64,000 bases of DNA from the NCBI GenBank assembly GCA_030737875.1, contig CM060922.1, positions 760,007,603-760,071,602 of the forward strand. The letters are read 5' to 3'. The translations under genes and the position numbers were made by a program. A model generated the notes under the pieces. The model ran no database searches. It was given only the letters and a program-made list of their open reading frames with translations, and was not told the DNA's origin. Positions 24,106 to 34,357 of this stretch are shown here, in pieces. The stretch's first letter is position 1. Every line of letters begins with the position of its first letter. The stretch is from Allium sativum. Its lineage: Eukaryota > Streptophyta > Magnoliopsida > Asparagales > Amaryllidaceae.

Positions 24106-24191
24106 AGGTCGACCCCCAGGTCGACCTGTCTAGGGGGAGGACGACCTGTCTAGGGGGAGGTCGACACTAGGGTCGACCCCCCGGTCGACCT
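24106..24191 (-). promoter_or_regulatory. GTCGAC cluster, LTR A
   Basis: Four intact GTCGAC sites plus GACGACC variants, separated by G-rich tracts, about 140 bp upstream of the TATA box on the minus strand. The equivalent array in the 5' LTR remnant is at 30258-30332, with five intact sites. Confidence 0.5.
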
Positions 24192-24428
24192 GGTCCCTAT
24201 TTTTATTTTTTTCTGAACCTGAAGTTGTTTTTAATTTAATTAATTTCTGAAACTTCGGAAGGCCATAACTTCTTCATATGAAGTCCAATTCACACAAACT
24301 CGGACTCTATCTCAAGCAGAATTCCGAGACGAACGCAATGGCGCAACCCATTTCCCTTAATTCCCACATTTGAAATTAAGTATTCTTTAATTTGTTAGCT
24401 TTAGTATTTAAAATTACGGGGTGTTACA

Positions 24429-24965
24429 TTCTCCCCTCCTTAAAGGATTTCGCCCCCGAAATCTCCAAGTTAAGGAGAATGCATATCCTAACATCCATCT
24501 ACTCAACCATCAAACACAGGCAGCCATTGTCCTTACAATATTTCTAATGCTTTATGGACATATGCAAAGAGTGTGTGTATATGTTACTTATCTAATGCAA
24601 AATCAGGCGGTCTACTGATTCAGTAGACCCCCTTAATGCAAATCATGATAGTGCCATGTGTCCATTATGTATACGAAAGAATCCTATCGATACATATTAT
24701 GTGTGCACAACCATTCATCAAAATGCAGCATCCGTATGATAACACAACCATTATTCTTCCATTAATTTATATATGCTCACACATTTATATGCAAAATGAA
24801 GGTGATTGAGCCGATCTAGTGCCTAAGGTGTGTGTACATGCATCCACGAGCAACCACTAGCAACCACTTGCATCCATTTGCATCCATCAAACATAACATG
24901 TCTCAAACACATGTTTGCAACCATAGGGTTCTTCCTAACTAATGATCGAAGAAGTCATCGCAAAG
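24429..24965 (-). other. Polypurine tract and 3' UTR of element A
   Basis: Plus-strand TTCTCCCCTCCTT next to the LTR is the complement of the polypurine tract. The block is homologous to 37280-37800 and 6855-7335. A perfect 9-bp hairpin GGTCTACTG-ATT-CAGTAGACC sits at 24609-24629. The target duplication of solo LTR B (CAAAG, 24961-24965) ends this part. Confidence 0.8.
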
Positions 24966-26213
24966 TGTAACACCCCACTCCCGCTATGATCACTCACTAA
25001 GGGAATGCCATAGCATCGGTGGAGTATTTTAGTGAATATAGAACAGAAAAATTACAACAAGACAGATATAAATAGTACTTGAAATTTTTAAAACATCATC
25101 TCATAACAGCGGAAGTAAAACATGTCTGGTTACATCATAAAACCACAATAAAGGTCAAGTACAATATCCATCAAAATAAAGAAGTACATAATCCCACTCT
25201 CATACAATAGCCAAACAAAACAAAAGATAACTGGATAACTGGAGCTTTACATCTATCCAAGCTCCTAAAGACTGGAACAGCAATCCGATCAAGCTCCACT
25301 ACTGCTAGGATCCACCGTAGGACCTGAGGGTTGGGAAAAAGATAAAAACAACGGGGTCAGACATAAGTCTGAGCGAGTCCTATAACTTTAACAATACAAT
25401 CGTTAAAGTAACCAGAGAAGACATAAACTGATATACGGTAACATATAGGGATGAATGGCTACCCTAAGCAGTCAACTAAACGAAGATAAAGGATAAAGAC
25501 GCATCTACCCTCCCTAAGGTAAATTACTAAACTGCACCACACCAGTCGTTCCTAACTTAAAGGTTGATCCCACCCAAGGACTTATAAAATTTACTAATTA
25601 GTACTTGCGTACCCCTAGGTGACCAAGTAGGCGCCACGGGGCCCTACAATCCACTAGGTGTACACACTACTTCCCATTCGATCGGCTCCCTAACGTAGAT
25701 ACCCGTGCTGGCCCCACCGTGGGATGTATCATTCCCCAATGTGGCAACCTAATGAAACTAAAGGTGCACGGCTTATATCTACTCGATGCAACAACGGCTT
25801 ACCTACCAGCCCGGGCCCACTCACGCATATGAAGCCCGTTGGACTTGCGTTGCCACCGCTAACCCGTTTGCCTCTTACAGTCAAGCCCAGTATGCGTGTC
25901 CCGTCCTCGACATGGGTCGAGCCCACAAAGATACGTATGGGTTACTGGTTGAAATGGGCCTCCACAAGCTACCCACCTAAGCTTGTCCCTTTTTCTAGTA
26001 TATCCCACTTAACCCTTTAATCATGTTTTAATTACATGTTCCATTTTGGTTAAGTATTCTAATCGTATTTTCTATTGCCACCCAAGGCAACCACTAGATT
26101 TTCTCATGCCACCCGAGGCACCCACTTAACCCCTCATGTCCCTCTACATGCTAATGTGGTTAAGTGTTTCTTAATTAATTAATTAAGAACGTAACCTTTG
26201 TAAAGACCTCTCA

Positions 26214-26421
26214 CATTAGACTGTCTTTTATGACCGCTGGTTAAGCCGGTTGGGTCCGGGCAGCCTTATGTCATAACAGAGTCTAACCTCGTGTCTTTAC
26301 ATTAATTACGTATTTAGTTTGTGCCTAAGACCTCTCACATTGGGCTAACATTTGTAGCAACTGGTTAAGCCGGTTGGGTCCGGGCAGTTTTACGCTACAA
26401 CTGAGTCCAACCTCGTGTCTT
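26214..26421 (-). promoter_or_regulatory. Paired hairpin modules, LTR B
   Basis: Copy 1 (26214-26297) has inner stem TTATGAC/GTCATAA and outer stem TTAGACT/AGTCTAA. Copy 2 (26329-26421) has inner stem TTGTAGC/GCTACAA and outer stem TTGGGCT/AGTCCAA (one G:T pair). These stems differ from those in LTR A, yet both sides changed together. Confidence 0.75.
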
Positions 26422-26729
26422 AGTCAATTAATTACACCTAATTAATCACCCTCATAATTTTATATTAATTATCCCTAATTAATCAAGTTTTCTTAACATG
26501 GGTAGACCTAACTTAATAGGTAAATTCCCATGGGGTAGACCTAACTCAATAGGTAAATTCCCAACACATAGTATGGGTACACCTAACCAAATAGGCAAAT
26601 TCCCATACTATGTTTATTTATTTTGTGTTATGCATAATTATATTAATTTCACACAATCTTATTAACTTATGCATTTAATTACCCCATCGTTCCCACGTAA
26701 TTTCGTTCATGATATAACACATATAAAAG

Positions 26730-27240
26730 GTGTCAACTTGCATATGAATGAACATGTTTCAAAGGTGCCATCTTGCATATTAACAAACACATAACTTGCA
26801 TATGAACTTGCATAACATGTCACATAACTTGCATATAATATGTCACATAACTTACATATTCATTTTGCATAACAAACTTGCATATTAGCTTATAGACTTG
26901 CATAATGTGTCATCATGAACTTGCATATTAATAAACATGTAACTTGCATATTTACATACATGTAACTTGCATATTAACAAACATGTAACTTGCATATAAA
27001 GAAACATGTAACTTGCATATTTACATACATGTAACTTGCATATTAACAAACATGTAACTTGCATATTAACAAACATGTAACTTGCATATTTACATACATG
27101 TAACTTGCATATTAACAAACATGTAACTTGCATATTTACATACATGTAACTTGCATAGCATATTACCATGAACTTGCATAACATGCATATGATTACATAG
27201 CCCACAACTTGCATATTTAGCATCATGCAAACATAACATA
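26730..27240. repeat. ACTTGCATAT minisatellite in LTR B
   Basis: More than fifteen copies of (A)ACATGTAACTTGCATATT or close variants, with a period near 24 bp in the core 26930-27160. The repetitive minus-strand open frame (Cys-Lys-Leu-His-Val repeats) is an artefact of it. Confidence 0.85.
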
Positions 27241-27913
27241 CATCATATTAAACTTGCATAAGCTTACATACTCAACATGCATAAACATAAGATTAATGCT
27301 AACATCATATCATATGATTCAAAGCTCATTAACCCACATACAAAACCATAAATCTCATCACATCTCATCTAATTAGTTTACCAAAAGATCATCAAAGTGA
27401 TAGAAACTCACAACTAGCAACTTTGAACACCAAATGAAGAAGATTAAGATGCTAAGAAGGGATTAGAAGTTGATTAGAGAGTGATTAGTATGCAACCCTC
27501 TTCATAAAATTAGTGGAGGCCATGAGAGCTAGCACTTTGCCATAGTTTAGTTACTAGGTTTAATTATGAATGAATTAGGGTAGGTTAGGGTCTTATTTAT
27601 AGATTAGGCAAGTGTTTTAGGCCATAGGATTAACCCTAGATTCAATCCAAGCCATCAAAGCATGTCTTGGGGAAGAAGTCAAGTGTAGGAACCATCTAGG
27701 GCCTTTAGATTAAAGATGGACCATGAGAACCATTCAAATGCAAAATCTGCACTTGAGCGAATCGGCCCACGGGTTGACAGCCAAACACCCTGGATTAACC
27801 CCTAGTCGACCCAGCGGGCTCGGGTCGACTTCAAAAATCGGCCGGTTCGGTTATTCCCCTCTCCCAATTCGCTGTTTTGAGCATTTTTGCATATTTATTT
27901 ATTAAATTTTCAA

Positions 27914-27958
27914 TTATATATATATATATATATCAATATATATATATATATATATATC
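27914..27958. repeat. (TA)n microsatellite
   Basis: Two TA runs separated by TCAA inside solo LTR B. Confidence 0.9.
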
Positions 27959-28197
27959 TACACAACCCATTTCACTTAATTAAGTATACTTTAATTTGGG
28001 AATTTTTCGTGAAACTTCGCGAGGCCATATCTTGGTCATACGGACTCCGATTTTCGAAAACTCGGACTCTATTTCGCGTATTTTTCCGAGACGAACGCAA
28101 TGGCATAGCCCGTTTCCCTTGATTCCCATTTTAGAATTAAATTCTGCCTCGATTTATGTTATTACAGGTTATTGAAAATACGGGTTGTTACACAAAG

Positions 28198-29532
28198 ATA
28201 ATACTAAAAGATAGGACAAGTGTCAACAAAGCGGTAGAAAAAGGAGAAATCAAAACATACCCTCAAAAAGGAAAGGGTACAACGTACGCATCTTATCTTC
28301 CGTCTCCCAAGTCGCGTCTCTATGATCATCTCCCCATTGCACTTTGACCAACTTGACCTCTTTGTTGCGAAGCTTTTTGACCTTCGATCCGAGAATGTGT
28401 GTAGGAGCTCGTCTGATCGTGGCACTATGCTCTACTTCCACTTCTTCGAGCATGCTCGGCTCTACCACTTCCGCCGTATCATGTAAACACTTACGCAAAT
28501 GCGAAACGTGAAACACATCATGAACTCAGCTGAGCTTTTTCGGTAACTTTACTCTATACGCCATCTGCCCAATCCTCTCTGTAATTGGAAAGGGTCCTAC
28601 GAACCTTGGTGCCAAATTCCCTACTGATCCAAAGCAGACTACGTTTCTCAACGGTGACACCTTAATAAAAACCATGTCCCCTACATCGAACTCAAGATCG
28701 GTTCGTCTCCTATCAGCATATGACTTCTGTCGGTCCTGCGCCATCTTCATTCGCTGTTGAATCAGGTCTATCTTCTTCAAAGTATCCCTAATCATGTCGG
28801 GTCCAAGCAAAACCTTGTCCGTGGATTCCCACCAACAAGTAGGTGATCGGCACGGTCGTTCATAAAGAGCCTCAAAAGGTGCCATGTCAATGCTATCCTG
28901 AAAACTATTATTATAGGCGAACTCCACTAGTGGAAGATGTTCTTCCTATGTTCCTCCAAAGTCTAGAATGCATAGCCTTAGAAGGTCTTCTAGAATCTGA
29001 TTTACTCTCTCTGTATGGCCGTCTGTCTGAGGATGATAAGCGGTACTTAAGCATAATTGTGTTCCAACCGCCTCTTGTATGCTTTTCCAAAATTCGCTTG
29101 TGAATATGGGATCTCTATCTCTCACAATGCTAGAGGGTATGCCGTGCAAACGGACTATCTCTCGAAGGTAAACGAATGTTAACCATGCGGCGGTCCTTCT
29201 ACTTTTAACGGGAATAAAATTAGCACTTTTAGTAAGTCGGTCTACAATTACCCAAATCCCCGTATTACCCTTCCTTGATCTTGGTAACCCATATACAAAA
29301 TCCATGGAAACGCTTTCCCATTTCCAAAGAGGAATCTCTAAGGGATGGAGCAAACCTCCGGGCTTCTTTTGCTCCGCCTTGACTTGTTGGCACACTAAAC
29401 ATCTAGCAACTAACTCGGCCACGTCCTTCTTCATTCCGGCCCAAAAGAAAACTCGCTTTATATCCCTATACATCTTATCACCACCGGGATGTATGGTCAT
29501 CTTAGAGCGATGTGAATCTTCAAGAATTGCCT
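28198..29532 (-). pseudogene. Integrase and chromodomain of Tekay element A
   Basis: Three minus-strand frames give the 3' part of a chromovirus pol. 29532-28946 holds the integrase zinc finger (HRSKMTIH ... CLVCQQVK) and catalytic core, with WVIVDRLTKSANF for the first Asp, IVRDRDPIFTSEFW for the second and TERVNQ for the Glu. 28927-28526 holds the core end and the GPFPITERIGQMAYRVKLP domain. 28516-28250 holds HVSHLRKCLHD and a chromodomain (PTHILGSKVKKLR ... ATWETEDKM). In Tekay elements the chromodomain directs integration to heterochromatin. The frames are offset by frameshifts or a stop, and everything upstream of the integrase is deleted, so the element cannot move by itself. Confidence 0.88.
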
Positions 29533-30571
29533 TCACATAAACTAGCATATGCCTATACATGTTTCACAAATATTTCAATAACCCAAACTTTAATAAGATT
29601 CATACATGTATATATGATCCAATCATCACAAACTTGCATAAGATATATGATTCAACTTGCATAAGATATACGATTCAACTTGCATAAGGTATATGATTCA
29701 ACTTTCATAAGGTATATGATTCAACTTTCATAAGGTATATGATTCAACTTGCATAAGATTCACATAAGAACTAACATATGATTCAACACCACAAACATAC
29801 ATATAATTTTCATCACATGATTCAAAATCATATTCTCATAATCCCAATTATATCTTATTATAATTAAATTAATTAATTATCTTGTGAAAGCTATCATACT
29901 CACAATAAAAAAGAATAGTCTTGTCTTTTTGGAATTTGTATTCTGAAATTGAATTGCTAGCCTTTGATGTAGACTTAGTTGTTATTTAGATTTGATTTTG
30001 ATTCAAGCATCTATCTTGCTTTAGGGTTGAAAGTGTATGGCGGCTACTCTAGGTCCTCCATTGACGGCATGGCGGCTCTTGTTATGAATTTGTGTGATTA
30101 GGGTTAAGGGTTTTAGGGTGTTTTTATAGAAGATTAGTTAATTAAGAGCTGTCAGATTAACCTAGAATCAATCAAGACCATCTAGTCAAGATAGAGTGAC
30201 ACCTCAACACTGAGTCAAAAAGTCGTCATCTTTCAGATCTGCTCAGGAGGGGGGGCAGGTCGACCCCTAGGTCGACACTAAGGTCGACCTGTCTAGGGGG
30301 AGGTCGACACTAGGGTCGACCCCCTGGTCGACCTGGTCCCTGTTTTAATTTTTTTCTGAACCTGAAGCTGTTTTTAATTTAATTAATTTATGAAACTTCG
30401 GAAGGACATAACTTCTTCATACGAAGTCCACTTCACACAAACTCGGACTCTATCCCAAGCAGAATTCCGAGACGAACGAGGTGGCGCAACCCGTTTCCCT
30501 TAATTCCCACAATTGAAATTAAGTATTCTTTAATTTGTTAACTTTAGTATTTAAAATTACGGGGTGTTACA
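29533..30571 (-). repeat. Remnant of the 5' LTR of element A
   Basis: Corresponds to 23371-24428 of the 3' LTR. It includes the TTCAACTTGCATAAG repeat, TATA box (30121-30128) and GTCGAC cluster (30258-30332). Its other two thirds were removed by the deletion that joins it to integrase. Confidence 0.9.
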
Positions 30572-33500
30572 AGGGCGCCGAAGTGGGAGGACTTGGGATC
30601 GGCGAGTCGGGTTGAGTAATGGAGTTGAATGGTGATGTTAGATTGGTGGTTCGAGGATCGTTTGGTGGTGTCGGTGGAATAACTTGCACGATTATACACG
30701 AGTGAGATTAAGGAAATCAATGAGGAAGAAGCTACTACAACAAGCGGGCGTGTGTGACTTGGGTCGAGATGGGTTGGGTGAGGCACGTTTTGATTTAATT
30801 GAATTACTATTAAAATTAATGCTTTTACAATTTTTTTGTGTAATATCTCACCCATACATTATCAGAATTGAGCATCGTTGGTCATGTTGGAACCGTATGA
30901 ATGTAGGCTATGTGATGGAGCTGGATTGGATGCATTTTGAATCAATTGGATTTTTTTTATTAAATTAAATGTCCGTTTAATTTCATTAAAACGAACCGTT
31001 TTACCGACAATTGGAAATCACAGTGAGTATAACTTACTCAGCTTGTCTCACTTGTATTTTATATATGTCATGTTTAATATTTGTATGCAATGGTTGTTTA
31101 TTGTTGGATGAATACTGAATATATATTTACATATATTGACTGAACTTATTAAATTAAACGTCGTTTAATTTAATTGAAATCAATCGTTATTTTAAACGAT
31201 TGTAACCAATTGAGGTAACTTAACTTATTGGTAACATTTATAGTAATATAAACATATTAAATTAATAATGGATGCTTGGATTGATGTTATTAGTTGATGG
31301 TTAAATTTATTAGTTAAACTGTTTATTTCTGTCTATCGAGATGGACAATGATAAATATATTGTCGTATTGAATGGATGGTTTTATTTGAGGTAACCTATT
31401 TAGATATAGGGGAAAGCTAGTTGAAGGGATCCAACTGGATTCCTCAAAATTTATTGTTTATTTTCATATTATCATTATATGAACTGTTTATCCAATCTGA
31501 TTAGATCATTGATTTGGTTATTGATTGTTGCATCCAAATTCAACGATTGTTTTGTTATTAACCAATGGGTTGTGTTGGTTGAGAAATTGGCAGCAGATGG
31601 CCTAAATATACATCATTTTATAAAGGTTGATTTACTGTCGGGTGAATCGACAAAAATAAAGTTATGAAATTTATTTTATAATGGAAGATAGATTTTGAAA
31701 TCTACTAATTTGAATGAAAGTTTGTAAAAATGAAACAAGTATTTATTATTAAAGTCTATAAATAATTATTAAATGGTTTTATAAAACAAATTCTTAAGCT
31801 AATAAATTTTATAAGCAAGTAAGCAGAAATTTACCTAAAGGTTAAGAGTTGGATTAATTGGTTTTAGGAGAAAATTAAATGGAATTGTTTAAATTAATTA
31901 TATTATTAATTAATTTAAAGTAAGGACTACTTGGGAATGGTTAACGAACTAACTAGGTTTTGAGTTGACTAAGATGGATTATTAAATTAATTTATTGTCA
32001 ATTAATTTAGTGGAGATGGTTGCAACAAATAGTTGTCGCAACTTAATACAATTTCTCAAAAGATTAAACAATTTTTGTAATTAATTGATTTTTAAGATAA
32101 TTATTGCTAATTATTTAATGAATATTATTATTTACTTTTAAGAAAGATTAACTATTAAGTTATAGTTAATGTTGAAGTAACTATTTTATGACATTGAAAT
32201 GAATTATTATTTAATTAATAATCATCAAAATAATGATTTTGTGATTAGGGTTAAATTGTTGAATTTTTTATGAAATCTTAAGACCCTGTTTATGACTAGA
32301 AGGAATTATAAGCGAAGCTTATCCAAATAAGTTGGGTTTAAGATGATTATTAAGAATTCTATTGATTGGATTTTTATAAAATTGAAATTGGGCAAAGTAT
32401 TAAGCCAAGTGTAAATGGATTAATGTTAAAACGATTTCAAAAGTCAAAAGTAGTTTATAATGTGATTTATAACTTAAGGAATACCATAAATTACCTTTTA
32501 AAAGCCTAAAGACGGGAGAGTATGAAGGGGATTTTAAATAAGAACTTAATTTGGATTTGAAATCGGGGTTGCAAGTTAAGTTTAATAATTCAGTTTAGAT
32601 TCAAATAATTGAAATATGAAAGGAAGCTTTATTGACTAAAACCAAAATAAGTTGAATTAAACTTATAACAAGTTTAAAAAGCACTTTGTTTATAATCAAG
32701 GCTTATATATGAAGTTCGAAAAGATGTTTAAAATACAGACATGGTTTTGAATTGAGTAAATGTGTTTGAGATTGAAATGAGATTTTCAAAAGAAAAGTTA
32801 TGGTCTTAGAAAAACATATTTCAATCGAATAGCATATGGGGATTTTAGTGACATTTACTGAATTTTGGGTTTTCGTTAACAAACTCTTATTTATTCTAAA
32901 GGTAAGAATGTTGTCAACCAAGGTCTGAGAGGTAAACAAAATACCCCAACTTGAATGACTTCATGATTATCCAAAGGATAATATTTGTTTGGGTAACGAG
33001 GGCAATGAGGGGAACAAATTTTTTTTATTCCAATAAGTCTGAAGTTATTAGTTGAATAAGATGATTTTGAAAATATTCTCATTTTTGAAATAAGAAGTAA
33101 AAAGTTGTGTTCCAAATACTTAAAGGTTTTGATTAACGAGTGGAAAATTAAAAAGGCCAGTGGATCCATTTTATTTTTATGATTGTTTATTTTAATAGTT
33201 AAATAACCGACTATCAAAATCTAGCATGATTCGTTGTTGGTACAGAAAGACCAAGATCGAATTTATATTCGAAAACCGTTCCGAACCAGCAAACACGCAA
33301 ATGACGAAGAAGATATCTAATGCTGATCGAGAGGGAGCAATTGAGGACCGTAGTTCTTCATGAGTGGAAGAACTACGGGTTGAATTTCTATAGTTGATAC
33401 CTAGAGATATTTTGGCAGTGATTCTGTCATGATTGAAATCTACGGACTGCAAGGACAACTCTCTACTGATCCATAGGGTGATGCCTAGGACGTGGTAGGT

Positions 33501-34357
33501 GGGTGCCTTTGGTTCATCCTGTTCCTGGATGACTTGTATGGATGAGTGTATGACAGAATATTTCCAAAGGGGTCACGTACGTTGATTCCTTCAAACGTAC
33601 CAAGTTTGGTAGCGAAGAAGTCAACTTCTTTAGCTTAACACCCATTGTATTTTTATGGAAATCAATTAGTGATTTTCTAGAGGATCTAACGACATGCATT
33701 CAAAGTGAATAGAGATGTGTTGTTCTGAAGGGTAAGTATAACCTTAAGCCTCTTCAACCAGGAAATGGAAGAAAATCGGGTAGGCCGCATGGCTATATGG
33801 GTCGTACCCATTAGGGTATATAGTTACCTGATCTGTAGAAAATCAAATGCCCTCAGTTGTCCCTTTATACACACACAAACAACAAAACACTCTTTCGGTT
33901 CGATTAATTGTCCTCCAACTGTGGTACTATATATTCAGACATTCAAGTGAAGTGAGTGAACAATTATGTTTAGTCGAGTTGTAAAATGTCCTTGTTGAAC
34001 CCTAATGTATTCATCTCCGGAGGTACATTGACAGAAGGTGGTCCTATATCTTGCCATAGTTGGAAATCCATTCTCCAATAAGCGCCCACGGTTTTTGATT
34101 ATATACTAAGTATGTGGAGCATGAGATGCAAGCATTCTGCTAGATGGTTAGTTACTTAATTTAGACACTATTATAATATCCAAACAGATGTGATTTCAAA
34201 AATGTTTTGGGTTTTCAGAAGTTAAAGCCCGTCCGTGTTTATAAATGGACTGGTCTTACGATTATCCTTTTCTTTCGAAAAGATTTTTAACTATAAACCA
34301 AGTTGGATTATGCCTATAAATTTTGTGAGTTTTCTTACGCTGGTTCATCAGACTAAT
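30572..34357 (+). other. AT-rich old LTR-like DNA, no gene
   Basis: No coding sequence. AGTATAACTTACTCAGCTTG near 31025 resembles the ACTTACTCAG block of chromovirus LTRs. A less AT-rich stretch at 33230-33720 has the look of an LTR leader but matched nothing I know. It is the target of elements A (left edge) and C (right edge). Confidence 0.4.

Larger units (their letters stand above)
21335..24428 (-). repeat. 3' LTR of Tekay element A
   Basis: 3094 bp. On the minus strand it begins TGTAACACCCCGTAATTTTA and ends GGTGTTACA. A minus-strand TATA box (TATAAAAA) lies at 23959-23966 and a GTCGAC cluster at 24106-24191. The open frames inside (for example 22008-22350) are non-coding. Confidence 0.92.
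24966..28192 (-). mobile_element. Tekay solo LTR (B) nested in element A
   Basis: 3227 bp with TGTAACACC / TTGTTACA ends and no internal region. It is flanked by perfect CAAAG duplications at 24961-24965 and 28193-28197, and removing one copy plus the LTR rejoins the 3' UTR of A. Solo LTRs arise by recombination between the two LTRs of one element. It is diverged from LTR A and so belongs to a different Tekay subfamily. Orientation is taken from alignment with A and C and from a minus-strand TATA box (CTATAAATAAG, 27592-27602). Confidence 0.92.
21335..30571 (-). mobile_element. Tekay chromovirus element A, deleted, with nested solo LTR
   Basis: The left (3') LTR is complete at 21335-24428. 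Internal sequence runs 24429-24965 and continues at 28198-29532 after a nested solo LTR. At about 29533 the integrase reading frame jumps straight into the middle of the right (5') LTR (29533-30571), so gag, protease, reverse transcriptase, RNase H and about 2 kb of 5' LTR are deleted. Flanks AGGGT (21330-21334) and AGGGC (30572-30576) fit a 5-bp target duplication with one later change. Orientation is set by the polypurine tract beside 24428 and by the integrase frame. Confidence 0.88.

Noticed and set aside
26885..27226. Cys/Tyr-rich repetitive open frame
   Set aside because: Artefact of the ACTTGCATAT minisatellite in solo LTR B.
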